Assembly (NCBI GenBank): GCA_015490755.1
Contig: WFXF01000016.1
Location: forward strand, 1 to 52,335
Source: Gammaproteobacteria bacterium
GTDB taxonomy: Bacteria > Pseudomonadota > Gammaproteobacteria > JAADGQ01
Length of the DNA stretch: 52,335 bases
Direction of reading: 5' to 3'
In this document: positions 17,512 through 26,667 of the stretch, piece by piece
Position numbering within the stretch: the first letter of the stretch is position 1
Layout: every line of letters starts with the position of its first letter
Translations under genes and position numbers: made by a program
Notes under the pieces: model-generated
What the model was told of the DNA's origin: nothing
What the model saw: only the letters and a program-made list of their open reading frames with translations
Databases searched by the model: none

Positions 17512-18045
17512 TTAATTTTTCAACAACGGCCAAGCCTGATCTTTATCAGACAAGGTACATATTGTCATTTCAGGCCATTTAATAGCCAAAGCAGGATCAT
17601 TCCACCTCAACCCACAACCCGCTGCAGGTGCGAAAAACTCAGAATGCTGATAAAACACTTCTGTATTATCGTTCAGTGTCAAAAACCCATGAGCAAACCC
17701 TTTGGGAATGTAGAGCATTTTGTGGTTAGACTCTGTCAACTCCAAGGCAAACCATTGCAAATATGTTTTTGAGTCTTTACGAAGATCGACAATTACGTCA
17801 AAGATACCACCACGAATACAACGCACTAATTTAATTTCTGCATGAGGTTCTGCCTGATAGTGCATCCCCCGAAGTGTTCCTGCTTGTTTATTAAACGAGA
17901 TATTGGATTGTACCCAACGTGTATTTAATTTATGTGATTGAAATTCATTTTCACAATACGCACGAGCAAAAAAACCACGCTCATCTTCGATTTTTTCAGG
18001 CTCAATAATAAACGCGCCTTGCAGATCTGTTTCAATAAATCTCAT
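17512..18045 (-). CDS. RmlC-like dTDP-4-dehydrorhamnose 3,5-epimerase family protein
   Basis: A 177-residue cupin sugar epimerase. Family landmarks: EDERGFFARAYCENEF, GTLRGMHYQ with the base H62, KLVRCIRGGIFDVIVDLR, and LRWNDPALAIKWP. At the usual (T/S)xYY or EFY position before the proline it reads SEFFAP, so the tyrosine normally used as catalytic acid seems to be Phe. This may mean altered stereochemistry, single epimerisation or loss of activity. Position in the operon (15 bp after the SDR gene, before the C-methyltransferase) suggests it acts on a 4-keto-deoxysugar nucleotide. The nucleotide could be CDP rather than dTDP, since the nearby cytidylyltransferase makes CDP-glucose. Confidence 0.85.
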   Translation of the reverse strand: MRFIETDLQGAFIIEPEKIEDERGFFARAYCENEFQSHKLNTRWVQSNISFNKQAGTLRGMHYQAEPHAEIKLVRCIRGGIFDVIVDLRKDSKTYLQWFALELTESNHKMLYIPKGFAHGFLTLNDNTEVFYQHSEFFAPAAGCGLRWNDPALAIKWPEMTICTLSDKDQAWPLLKN

Positions 18046-18060
18046 CGCAACAATTTCAAA

Positions 18061-19107
18061 TCAACGCTGCCATTCAAGCTGCTCATTAAGTAAACCTTTT
18101 TCACGCAATCCAGCCAAGACTTTCAGCCTCATAAATGATGAATTTCTAAAATTTGCATCTTCAAAACGCATCTTTTCAAGCCCTGATTTTAATCCGGCAA
18201 TTGCTTGCTCCAGTGATACTTGTGGCTGATGGTTCGGAGCCAGTGACTTAAAGAGTGAAAAATCAACTTGATAGGAGCGCTTATCCGGTTGTGCGTCTTT
18301 ATTGATAGAAACCTCTGTTCCTGGCACTTGCTTCGCCACAGCCTCAGCCAGCTCTTTTACCTGATAATTCCAGCCATCACTTCCAGCATTCACGGCAAGA
18401 AATGCACCGCCATTCGCAGCATCACGACTCACCCCCCACTCCATTGCGCGAGCCATATCGTGAATATGAATTAATGGTCTCCATGGTGTGCCGTCACTTA
18501 AAATAGTAATTTCTTTGGTGGCAACCGCCCCTGCAACAAAATCATTCACTACGAGATCCAGCCGCAAACGTTCACTCATACCACAGGCTGTTGCAAAACG
18601 AAGACAAGTGACAACAAAGTCATCACTGGCAAGCTCTTCAATACCTTTTTCGGTATTGATTTTGGATCGAGCATAAGCGGTTAGTGGATTAAGATCATCA
18701 CCCTCTTTGCGGGGCGCTCCTTCAGCACAGCCGTACACACTGCAACTGGAAGCAAAAACAAAATGATTCACCCCCGCTTCTTTTGCTAATTGAGCCAACC
18801 TCACACTGGATTGATAGTTGATATCCGTTGTCACTGCTTCATAGGCATTCCCCATCGGATCATTTGAAATCGCGGAGAGGTGGATGACTGCATCAATCCC
18901 CTTCAACATATCCGCTTCAACTTTACGAATATCTAAAAAATACTGGATATCAATACGACTTTCGGGCAAACAGCCCGCGCCTGTCAAGCAATGTGCAAAA
19001 TACCCCATATCCAATCCGATCAAAGTCGAGTCCGGGTATGTTCCACGTAGCTGGTCGATGACACACGGGCCGATATAACCCATGTTGCCTGTTATTAAAA
19101 TTTTCAT
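18061..19107 (-). CDS. NAD-dependent sugar epimerase/dehydratase (extended SDR)
   Basis: A 348-residue extended short-chain dehydrogenase/reductase. The Rossmann motif GNMGYIG (about 7-13), the SSCSVYG segment and the YARSK catalytic Tyr-Lys pair are intact. It lacks the Thr-Asp-Glu triad of 4,6-dehydratases at the SSCSVYG position, so it is better read as an epimerase or 4-ketoreductase. Its start overlaps the L-2-hydroxyglutarate oxidase-like gene by an ATGA. Substrate unknown, presumably a CDP- or dTDP-sugar of this locus. Confidence 0.86.
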   Translation of the reverse strand: MKILITGNMGYIGPCVIDQLRGTYPDSTLIGLDMGYFAHCLTGAGCLPESRIDIQYFLDIRKVEADMLKGIDAVIHLSAISNDPMGNAYEAVTTDINYQSSVRLAQLAKEAGVNHFVFASSCSVYGCAEGAPRKEGDDLNPLTAYARSKINTEKGIEELASDDFVVTCLRFATACGMSERLRLDLVVNDFVAGAVATKEITILSDGTPWRPLIHIHDMARAMEWGVSRDAANGGAFLAVNAGSDGWNYQVKELAEAVAKQVPGTEVSINKDAQPDKRSYQVDFSLFKSLAPNHQPQVSLEQAIAGLKSGLEKMRFEDANFRNSSFMRLKVLAGLREKGLLNEQLEWQR

Positions 19108-20321
19108 TGATTACCTCTTGCAGTACGCAAATTATCACTGATCATGTCACAAACATATTTGGCAAAAGGAAATGAACAGGTAAATGCTGGAGAAACAGCA
19201 TTCAAAATATGAAATGATCTATCGTCACCCTCTACTACAAAGTCCATTTCCAGTTTTTTTTCTTTAATATTCAACAGTTGGGCTCGAATTCCTGGCCGCG
19301 CCCAATGCTTATAGTTGTTTTTATCAATGCCTTTAACGAGTTTTGATGCCAGCGACACCATTTTGCTACGAGAGTATTTCCTGATCTCTTCAATCGCAAG
19401 CCGCTTAAAATCAAAATCAGACGAAACAAACAGCCCCATCTCTCGTTTAATGACATCAACAAACTCTGAAAAGTCAAAATTATCCAGGCCATTATACTGT
19501 TCTCGCCAAAATGCAGGAATTGCAGTCGGGCCAATTTTTATACGCTGATCCACCGTTAACGTAAAGTGAACACCTAAAAAAGGATTTCTAAGATCAGGTA
19601 CAGGATAAATATTTGTTCGCATTGACCCTGCCGGCTCTTCTGAGTAAAGGTAGAGTCCCTTAAAGGGTAAAACTCTATATTTTTCAGAAAAACCAAAATC
19701 ACATGCGACTCTATCCGCATAAAGACCAGCTGAATTAACAATATAGCCCGCCTGAATATCGCCTATTGATGTCACAACCTTATCATTTTCATATTTCAGA
19801 TAAGTTGCACCATAGCGAATATCAACTCCTTCGGTTTTAGCATCAGCAACCATTGCATTAACCACATCAAGCGGATTCACTGATGATGTTGCGGGAGAAA
19901 AAATAGCTCGCTCACAGGTACGAACCCGTGGCTCTATCTCCTCTGCTTCTTTTGCAGTAATTGACTCGAGCTCAACACCATTACGCTCACCACGAATTAA
20001 CAATTCATCCAGAGATGCATGCTCAGCTTCTGATTCGGCAACAACTAACTTTCCACATCGATTAATCGGGATATTTTTGTCATCACAATACTCACTAAGA
20101 TGACGATTGCCTTCTACTGTAAAACGTGCTTTCAGGCTATCTGCTGTATAATAAAAACCAGCATGCAACACTCCGCTATTTCGTCCGCTTGCATGCTCTC
20201 CACAAACAGGCTCTTTTTCAATCAGAAAAACGGAACTGTCATTAAACCGGCGCTTCAATTCTCGCGCCACACTAAGCCCTATAACCCCTCCACCAATGAC
20301 CAGAAAGTCAGCTGTAATCAT
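19104..20321 (-). CDS. lhgO: L-2-hydroxyglutarate oxidase-like FAD oxidoreductase
   Basis: A 405-residue DAO-family flavoprotein. The N-terminal dinucleotide fold VIGGGVIGLSVARELKRRF, the SGRNSGVLHAGFYY signature typical of LhgO, and GLYADRVACDFG are present. LhgO oxidises L-2-hydroxyglutarate to 2-oxoglutarate. Here it lies between a cytidylyltransferase (12 bp gap) and an epimerase (4 bp overlap), so it may oxidise a hydroxy-acid or sugar-derived substrate for glycan synthesis. The family call is firm; the physiological substrate in this context is not. Confidence 0.82.
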   Translation of the reverse strand: MITADFLVIGGGVIGLSVARELKRRFNDSSVFLIEKEPVCGEHASGRNSGVLHAGFYYTADSLKARFTVEGNRHLSEYCDDKNIPINRCGKLVVAESEAEHASLDELLIRGERNGVELESITAKEAEEIEPRVRTCERAIFSPATSSVNPLDVVNAMVADAKTEGVDIRYGATYLKYENDKVVTSIGDIQAGYIVNSAGLYADRVACDFGFSEKYRVLPFKGLYLYSEEPAGSMRTNIYPVPDLRNPFLGVHFTLTVDQRIKIGPTAIPAFWREQYNGLDNFDFSEFVDVIKREMGLFVSSDFDFKRLAIEEIRKYSRSKMVSLASKLVKGIDKNNYKHWARPGIRAQLLNIKEKKLEMDFVVEGDDRSFHILNAVSPAFTCSFPFAKYVCDMISDNLRTARGNQ

Positions 20322-20333
20322 TTAATTACCTGT

Positions 20334-21107
20334 TTACCATATTTTCCATGGAGGAGTATTGCTCTGCCACAACTCTTCAAGCACATGTTTATCACGCAAT
20401 GAGTCCATGGGCTGCCAAAAACCATGATGCCTATAGGCATTTAACTGCCCATCTTGAGCCAAATTTTCCATTGGCTCCCGCTCCCATACTGTCTTGTCTT
20501 CCTCAATATAATCAATAACTTTAGGCTCCAGCACAAAAAAACCACAATTGACCCATGCACCATCGCCCTCTGGTTTTTCTTTAAATGTTTTTACATGGCT
20601 GTCATTTTGATCCAGACTAAAAGCGCCAAAGCGTCCTGGCGGCTGCGCTGCCGTTAGAGTTGCTAGTGACCTGTTTTTTTTATGGAATTTAATTGAGTCA
20701 TGGATATTGACATCACTCACACCATCGCCATAAGTCATACAGAATGTTTCATCATCGAGATAATCCTTGACTCGCTTCAAACGACCACCAGTCATTGACT
20801 TTTCACCGGTATCAACTAACGTCACGCGCCATGGTTCTGCATTATTATTATGAACTACCATATCATTATTACGCATATCAAAAGTGACATCTGATGCATG
20901 CAGATAATAGTTGGAAAAGTATTCTTTTATGGCATACCCTTTATAACCGCAGCAGATAATAAAATCATTAATGCCATGAGAAGAGTAAATTTTCATGATG
21001 TGCCATAAAATGGGTCGTCCACCAATTTCAACCATAGGCTTGGGGCGAACACTGCTCTCTTCACTAATTCGCGTTCCATAACCCCCTGCAAGAATAACTG
21101 CCTTCAT
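20334..21107 (-). CDS. rfbF: Glucose-1-phosphate cytidylyltransferase
   Basis: A 257-residue nucleotidyltransferase. The start [17 protein letters not shown], then [18 protein letters not shown], and [13 protein letters not shown] are diagnostic of RfbF, which makes CDP-glucose from CTP and glucose-1-phosphate. The expected partner, CDP-glucose 4,6-dehydratase (RfbG), is not in the window, so the pathway is open unless that gene lies elsewhere. It leads the sugar-nucleotide section of the operon, 30 bp after the ExeA-like ATPase. Confidence 0.93.
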   Translation of the reverse strand: MKAVILAGGYGTRISEESSVRPKPMVEIGGRPILWHIMKIYSSHGINDFIICCGYKGYAIKEYFSNYYLHASDVTFDMRNNDMVVHNNNAEPWRVTLVDTGEKSMTGGRLKRVKDYLDDETFCMTYGDGVSDVNIHDSIKFHKKNRSLATLTAAQPPGRFGAFSLDQNDSHVKTFKEKPEGDGAWVNCGFFVLEPKVIDYIEEDKTVWEREPMENLAQDGQLNAYRHHGFWQPMDSLRDKHVLEELWQSNTPPWKIW

Positions 21108-21137
21108 AAATTCACCTTGAACCCCTGATCTTAAAAT

Positions 21138-22052
21138 CTACTTGTTATCTGACCAATTTGCTTGATCCTGTTTTTTTTTTGCTGCATGAATATCTGTAAC
21201 TACACTATCACCCTGATCACTCGCTTCCCATGCAGGCACGATTCCACCCACCGTTTTATCCCTTACAACATCGTGTATTAAATCAGCATCAATTGCTTTA
21301 CGTTGCTCGGCAAAACCACACACCAACGCCGTATCACACAACACATTTATAAGTCTCGGTGTTCCTTTGGTATAGTAATGAACTGCCACACATGCAGGTG
21401 CTTCAAACAATTCATGATCACCACCCACAACTGAAATACGATGCCGGATATATTCACAGGTTTCCTGCAATTCTAATGTTTGCAAATGAAAATCTATCGC
21501 GATTCTCTGTGCAAACTGCTCAAGCTCAGGCGTACGTAACATATCTCTAAGACCGGGCTGACCAACCAGCACCAGCTGCAATACCTGATCTTTATCTGCA
21601 TTAATGTTTGCCAGCATACGCAACTCTTCAAGTGCTTCCAGACTTAGATTTTGAGCCTCATCAATAATAAGTACAGTACGTTTACCACTTTCATACTCTC
21701 GAGTTAAAAACTCTGCAAATGTCTGGTAAAGTTCAACTTTTTCCTTACCACGATACTCCAGTTTAAAAGCATAAAGCACCCATTGCATCAATTCACCAAA
21801 TGAACGATGAGTGTTTGATACCAAGCCAACGGTCACTTCCAGGTTTTTAGCAATTTGCCCCAAAAGCTGCCGGACCAGAGTCGTTTTACCCGCACCAATT
21901 TCACCAGTAATAACAGTGAATCCGGCCTGGTTCATCAAACCATATTCCAACATCGCCAAAGCTTGACGGTGTTTTTTACTCATAAAAAGGAAGCCTGGAT
22001 CCGGAAGCAGGGAAAAAGGTTTTTCATCAAATCCGAAAAATGACTCATACAT
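21138..22052 (-). CDS. ExeA-like AAA ATPase of the exopolysaccharide locus
   Basis: A 304-residue AAA ATPase of the ExeA/GspA type. The family opening YESFFGFDEKPFSLLPDP is followed by Walker A GEIGAGKTT (50-58) and Walker B VLIIDEAQNL. It is cytoplasmic and lacks the periplasmic peptidoglycan-binding extension of ExeA. Proteins of this length accompany XrtA/PEP-CTERM-type exopolysaccharide loci next to a BY-kinase and chain-length protein, exactly the arrangement here. No exosortase is in the window. Its role is probably export assembly, but it is not experimentally clear. Confidence 0.87.
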   Translation of the reverse strand: MYESFFGFDEKPFSLLPDPGFLFMSKKHRQALAMLEYGLMNQAGFTVITGEIGAGKTTLVRQLLGQIAKNLEVTVGLVSNTHRSFGELMQWVLYAFKLEYRGKEKVELYQTFAEFLTREYESGKRTVLIIDEAQNLSLEALEELRMLANINADKDQVLQLVLVGQPGLRDMLRTPELEQFAQRIAIDFHLQTLELQETCEYIRHRISVVGGDHELFEAPACVAVHYYTKGTPRLINVLCDTALVCGFAEQRKAIDADLIHDVVRDKTVGGIVPAWEASDQGDSVVTDIHAAKKKQDQANWSDNK

Positions 22053-22126
22053 AGATTAATGCTCTCTGTTATTGTTCGTTTATTGTTAAAAAACTCATAT
22101 AACGAATATACAAACACAAATCCTTG

Positions 22127-22927
22127 TTAAAAATTTCCATATTGCCGAACTTTAACTTCAGCTTTATTCAGTACCGTACCGATTAAATTATTACGACCTA
22201 ACGCATCAAGTGCACGTGATGCGTCTTTTGCAAGCGTTTTACCCTCTTCTATTACCAATAAGGTCGAGTCGATATAAGGTGATAACACCAATACATCATC
22301 AGTCAGTAGAATAGGTGGCATATCAAATATAATAATATTCGATGGAAACCTTGCCTTTATTTCATCAATCAGGCGTGCTGTTCGAGGCGATGAAAGAATT
22401 TCCGAGGAATTTGGAAGTGCAATACTACCTGGCACAACACAAAAACGCCCAATCCCAGGGTCTACCATAATGTCATCCAAAGATGTTCCTGTCACCAGGT
22501 AATCACTGACACCAAACTCTGGATCGAGTCCAAAATAACGATGCACACTTGGATTACGCATATCCATATCTATCAATATGATCGTCTGCTCAACCTCCAT
22601 AAGTGCCAGGTTAATAGCCAAATTTATAGCAGTTAATGATTTTCCTTCACCAGGATTCGAGCTTGTTACCGCCAACGTATTCCAGCCATGAGTACGCATT
22701 TTATGCCACACATGAGTTCTGAGTGTTTTATAAACCTGTGAGTATTCTGCATTTATCTTGTTGGTGATGATACGATTTTCCTTTAGAAGATCCTCTGACA
22801 CAGAGATTTTTCTAATAGGTGAGCCGCCATAACTCTTTCCATTACCAAGCCGTCGACCCGATGATGCTTTGCCCCCGCTTTGATTATCTTTACGAGCGCG
22901 TTCAACCGCTTTAGTAATACGATCCAT
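22127..22927 (-). CDS. CpsD/CapB-type tyrosine autokinase (BY-kinase)
   Basis: A 266-residue P-loop ATPase. Walker A SSNPGEGKS (89-97), Walker A-prime IILIDMDMR (116-124) and IIIFDMPPILLTDD match bacterial tyrosine kinases, and the Arg/Gly-rich N-terminus (1-45) is flexible. BY-kinases pair with Wzz/GNVR membrane proteins to control polymer length and export; here that partner is the gene just upstream. The C-terminal tyrosine cluster usual in CapB/Wzc is reduced to one Tyr (263), so phospho-cycling may be minimal. Confidence 0.88.
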   Translation of the reverse strand: MDRITKAVERARKDNQSGGKASSGRRLGNGKSYGGSPIRKISVSEDLLKENRIITNKINAEYSQVYKTLRTHVWHKMRTHGWNTLAVTSSNPGEGKSLTAINLAINLALMEVEQTIILIDMDMRNPSVHRYFGLDPEFGVSDYLVTGTSLDDIMVDPGIGRFCVVPGSIALPNSSEILSSPRTARLIDEIKARFPSNIIIFDMPPILLTDDVLVLSPYIDSTLLVIEEGKTLAKDASRALDALGRNNLIGTVLNKAEVKVRQYGNF

Positions 22928-22968
22928 TTAAAGCTCTCCTGGAATTATATTTAAAGCCATTATTAATA

Positions 22969-24651
22969 TCATGCAAACATGGGTAACAAGTAAAAATACC
23001 CACCTACTAATGCAATCAAAATAAGAACGTAAGTTGTAAATCTAAAAATAGCCTGACCTCTTTTTCGTTTTATATCGTGACTATTTTTGATATATGGGAT
23101 TACAGCTAAAGGAGGGGTTTTTGCAATATGATTGACTCCATTGGCACCTCGAACACTACGATCCATAAATTCAGCAATGGCTGCATAACCAACACCAAAC
23201 GCAATAGCGATAATTGACCCCAGCAACAGTATGCCCAAGCGATTAGGCCTAACAGGTGTAACAGGTAAATTGGCGGGCTCTAACAGAGAAAAACGCTCTC
23301 CTTTACTTTCACGCTCCAACTGTTCTGAAATTTGCGCTTGCAACTGTTTTTCTTTAATCTCCTGATATTTTTTAACAGCATTATCGTAATCACGCTTAAT
23401 CAAAAGCCCTTCTTGTTCGATTCTAGGTGTTTGAAGCAGCCTCTCTTCATAATCAGCTAATTTTATCCGCACTCTTTCACGTCGCTGTTTTTGTGATTTA
23501 ATGTTAATAAGAACCGTATCGAGTTGTGATTTTGCCGCAATATATGCAGGGTTATCAGGTGGTAATTGAGAGACCTGATCACCAGATGATTGTACACTTT
23601 TCAATGCATTTGTCAGTGACAATAAAGAGCGTTTGAGCTTGGCAACATCAGGGTGATCATCAGAATACTTTTCTCTGACCAACTTTAATTGCGCTTTCGT
23701 TTTCCTGATTTGAACAGCTATTTCATTGGCATCATCCCCAACGCCTGTCTGTTGTTTTAGTGCATCAACTTCCCGTTTCAGTCTGACAACATCAGGATGA
23801 TCCGATGAATACCTTGTTTTTGCATCCATATACTTTGACTGCAACTCTCTTAATCGACCCGCAGGGCTATTGCCCAAATAAGGGTCAATATAAGTCAACT
23901 GACTCTCAATACTCATTCTGCGCTCTTGCAACAACGCCAATTGCGCTTCAACATCCTCCAACTCTTTTTGATAGTTTTCCATACGGTTCATATTTAACTG
24001 CATTAATTCCGGAAGGCGACCCACATTCCTTTCTTTAAACGCAGCCAGCCGTGCCTCCAGCTGTTTAATATTACTACCCAGGCGTTTAGCTTCATCCCCC
24101 AAAAATTCTGAAGTCATTTCCGCTTTTTGTGTACGTATTTTAATATTTTCAGCCAGAAACAATCGAACCAGTTCCTTGGTGACGCTTTGCGCCGCTTCTG
24201 CATCCTTATATTCAAATGAAAGTTCAAAAGCTATTGTGGCTTTAGATGCTCGCCCACCACGAAAAACATTGGCACTGACCATATCTACAAGGATTGCTTT
24301 GCGCATCGTTGAAATCAGCGTGTTAGTCTCTCCCAGCGCAATATCTTCCGAATAAAGGTCAAATTTTTCGATAATTTTCCAAAGATTAGCGCTCGTCATT
24401 ACTCGCTTGCTGATCAGTTGAATACGCTCATCAGCGTAGCTCGTTACAGTGGATTTAACCAAGTCTTGAGGAATTTCCTGTTGCTCAATTAAAATGGTTG
24501 CAGTTGACTGATAGACAGCAGGTAAACCAAACGCAAGGACAGCGGCAATTGATAAGACCAGCAAAAAAGGCGTGATAATTTGCGCTTTGCGTCGTCTAGC
24601 AACTTCAATAAAATCGCTGAATTCACTCATTGTATCTTGTTCTGTTGCCAT
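22969..24651 (-). CDS. GNVR-type polysaccharide chain-length / export co-polymerase
   Basis: A 560-residue inner-membrane protein of the Wzz/Wzc family without a fused kinase. N-terminal helix about 31-50 (ITPFLLVLSIAAVLAFGL), a long periplasmic coiled coil (about 175-440), the Pro-rich PVTPVRPNRLG before a second helix, then a basic cytoplasmic segment and a third terminal helix. The coiled coil carries two similar blocks, YSSDHPDVVRLKR and YSDDHPDVAKLKR, an internal duplication. It works with the neighbouring BY-kinase-like ATPase. A short hairpin lies in the 69 bp gap upstream. Confidence 0.88.
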   Translation of the reverse strand: MATEQDTMSEFSDFIEVARRRKAQIITPFLLVLSIAAVLAFGLPAVYQSTATILIEQQEIPQDLVKSTVTSYADERIQLISKRVMTSANLWKIIEKFDLYSEDIALGETNTLISTMRKAILVDMVSANVFRGGRASKATIAFELSFEYKDAEAAQSVTKELVRLFLAENIKIRTQKAEMTSEFLGDEAKRLGSNIKQLEARLAAFKERNVGRLPELMQLNMNRMENYQKELEDVEAQLALLQERRMSIESQLTYIDPYLGNSPAGRLRELQSKYMDAKTRYSSDHPDVVRLKREVDALKQQTGVGDDANEIAVQIRKTKAQLKLVREKYSDDHPDVAKLKRSLLSLTNALKSVQSSGDQVSQLPPDNPAYIAAKSQLDTVLINIKSQKQRRERVRIKLADYEERLLQTPRIEQEGLLIKRDYDNAVKKYQEIKEKQLQAQISEQLERESKGERFSLLEPANLPVTPVRPNRLGILLLGSIIAIAFGVGYAAIAEFMDRSVRGANGVNHIAKTPPLAVIPYIKNSHDIKRKRGQAIFRFTTYVLILIALVGGYFYLLPMFA

Positions 24652-24678
24652 AACTCAGGCGTTACTCCTTACCGATCA

Positions 24679-24700
24679 TTTATAACTGGTTTGTTATAAA
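24679..24700. other. Intercistronic hairpin upstream of the chain-length gene
   Basis: TTTATAAC and its exact complement GTTATAAA flank six bases. There is no T tract, so it is more likely an mRNA stability or partial attenuation element than a terminator. It is AT-only at its ends and could be chance. Confidence 0.3.
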
Positions 24701-24720
24701 ATTAGACTTATATGATATTA

Positions 24721-25908
24721 CTACCTAGAGACAGAAACTTTAGGCCACGCATAACTAACACCCACTGCCACGGAATTACTTTTAGCGAGCGAGCTTTCAT
24801 CATCTTTTAATTGGCGAAACTCATAACTGAAATCTACAGCCCATTCAAACGACAACTGCCAGAAAATACGGGGCTGTATACCAAAATATACCTGACTTGA
24901 TGAATCATCAGCTAATGCTTTATTTCGGTATGTATTAAGATAAAGAGAAAAATCGACAGTTGGCCTTAGCTTCTTTTTCCACCATACTTTTAGTTCATCC
25001 GCTAAAGTAGTCGTATCCTTAGCGCTGGACCTAACATTACGACGAGCCAAAATATTTAACGACCCAACCTCAGTTTTTTTGTTACCTGTTATTTGATAAA
25101 TAATGCCCGACGAATCTACTGATTCATCAGTTGTACTACTCCTGAAACCAATTTCAGCTTTGCCCGTAAATCTGTCAGAAAACTTATAATTGACACCTAA
25201 ATTTACCTGGCGATTGTCCACACTGCTTTTATTATCCAGATTATTAAACTGCGAGCCACTCAGATTTAATAGAGCATCCAGTTTTTGCGTTAACCGGTGA
25301 GACAGGTTTGCCGACAATGTATGTGTGCGCTGATCTGAGAACAAATCAGTCGAGTAACCAGTATCTAAAAGTCGATATTGCAATCTTAGTGTATCCAGCT
25401 CACTCAGCCTCCATGACCAGTAAGGTTTTATATCGAAAACGGTTCGTTTAGAGTACTCTCGCAACACTGAAATATCTGCGCCCTCTAAATCTGACCCATC
25501 AATATCATCAGGATCCACCTCTGCTGTGATATTTCGGAGCACACCTTCCCGTTTTAAAATCCCTTTCACCCCTAATCTATGGCGCTCTCCCATATAGATA
25601 TACCTTAAATACATACGTTGCGACTGATCAGACAGCTCATCGTCACGACTATATTTAAAATCAAGAAAAGTATGCAGAGACAGCTCTGTATTACGGTCCT
25701 GGCGAACCATATTGAGCGAAGGTATAGCAATCAATCGCCAATAATTATCTTTCACACCGGGTATTAAAGCTGCATTATCACCATATTCGCCTGCCACACC
25801 AACTGCAGGAGAGAGCGACCATTCCGCAGCATTCAAAGAGAGCGGCATTAAAGACACGCAAAAGGCAAAAGCACTTCCAAAAACAAACCTGGCTGTTATC
25901 TGTCGCAT
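24721..25908 (-). CDS. Outer-membrane beta-barrel protein of the exopolysaccharide locus
   Basis: About 395 residues from the ATG at 25908, which opens a clean signal peptide (MRQITARFVFGSAFAF... cleaved near LNAAEW). An in-frame TTG at 25944 and an ATG at 25929 would add 12 or 7 residues and overlap the upstream gene. The mature protein is a run of alternating hydrophobic strands rich in Ser, Tyr, Arg and Asp, consistent with a 14-18 strand barrel. It ends with VSYAWPKVSVSR, lacking the usual terminal Phe. It resembles barrels adjacent to XrtA-type EPS export genes. Predicted polymer passage or secretion role is inferred from position. Confidence 0.82.
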   Translation of the reverse strand: MRQITARFVFGSAFAFCVSLMPLSLNAAEWSLSPAVGVAGEYGDNAALIPGVKDNYWRLIAIPSLNMVRQDRNTELSLHTFLDFKYSRDDELSDQSQRMYLRYIYMGERHRLGVKGILKREGVLRNITAEVDPDDIDGSDLEGADISVLREYSKRTVFDIKPYWSWRLSELDTLRLQYRLLDTGYSTDLFSDQRTHTLSANLSHRLTQKLDALLNLSGSQFNNLDNKSSVDNRQVNLGVNYKFSDRFTGKAEIGFRSSTTDESVDSSGIIYQITGNKKTEVGSLNILARRNVRSSAKDTTTLADELKVWWKKKLRPTVDFSLYLNTYRNKALADDSSSQVYFGIQPRIFWQLSFEWAVDFSYEFRQLKDDESSLAKSNSVAVGVSYAWPKVSVSR

Positions 25909-25930
25909 AAACCCAATTAAATTCAACATA

Positions 25931-26551
25931 TCAAGGAACAACAATCAGGTCATCACTTTTCAGGATGATATTTTGCTCTAATCCCCGACCTTTTTTGATA
26001 TCCTCATATTTAAACGGGATAATCTTTTGCTTACCATTTTCTCTGCGAAAAATTTTAATTTTATTTTCTGCAGCATAAGGAGTTAAACCACCTGCAAGCG
26101 CTAATGCCTGAACTACATCGAGGTAACGCCCCACAGCATACTGCCCTGATTGTTTCACTTGGCCAATAATATATATTTTATACCCCCCAATCTTAGTCAC
26201 CACTACGGTTACAACAGGATCAGGAATAAATTTTTTCAGGCGTGCAGATAATTTTGACTGTATTTCACCAGGTGTACTTCCTGCCACTTGCAAGTCACCT
26301 ACAAGCGGAAAAGATATGCGACCATCAGGCCGAACTAACACCTCCCTTTGCAGGGACTCTTCACGCCACACTGAAATTTCAAGTATATCCTCCGGACCAA
26401 CAAGATAGCCCTGCAAGCCATTTTGTGCAGATACCCATGAGCTAAACAGCCCCCCGACCAGTACACCTGCAACAATTATGTAAGATCTCACCTGAAGCAA
26501 TTTTCTATATATTATTTCCACACCGGCACCCTTACTAAAATTACAAGGCAA
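25931..26551 (-). CDS. Wza-like polysaccharide export protein
   Basis: A 206-residue periplasmic/outer-membrane protein with an N-terminal hydrophobic segment (about 24-42). The polysaccharide-export domain follows (YLVGPEDILEISVWREESLQ ... VRPDGRISFPLVGDLQVAG), then an SLBB domain (KIYIIGQVKQSGQYAV ... VVQALALAGG). It is shorter than Wza (about 380) and has no obvious lipobox, matching the EpsE/XrtA-type exporters. It is the first gene of the 13-gene operon and lies 116 bp after the MerR-type gene. Confidence 0.9.
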   Translation of the reverse strand: MPCNFSKGAGVEIIYRKLLQVRSYIIVAGVLVGGLFSSWVSAQNGLQGYLVGPEDILEISVWREESLQREVLVRPDGRISFPLVGDLQVAGSTPGEIQSKLSARLKKFIPDPVVTVVVTKIGGYKIYIIGQVKQSGQYAVGRYLDVVQALALAGGLTPYAAENKIKIFRRENGKQKIIPFKYEDIKKGRGLEQNIILKSDDLIVVP

Positions 26552-26667
26552 TTTGAATTAACAAGAACAACACAATAAACAGCTAAAAGGAGATAGTATC
26601 ATTCAAAAATAGATACAAAAACCCAACAAACTTAACAAAACTGAAAAAATATATCTATTTTAAAAGG

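Noticed and set aside
12729-26551. Complete XrtA/PEP-CTERM exosortase system
   Set aside because: Export genes are similar, but no exosortase and no protein with a VPEP plus membrane helix plus basic C-terminus occurs in the window.
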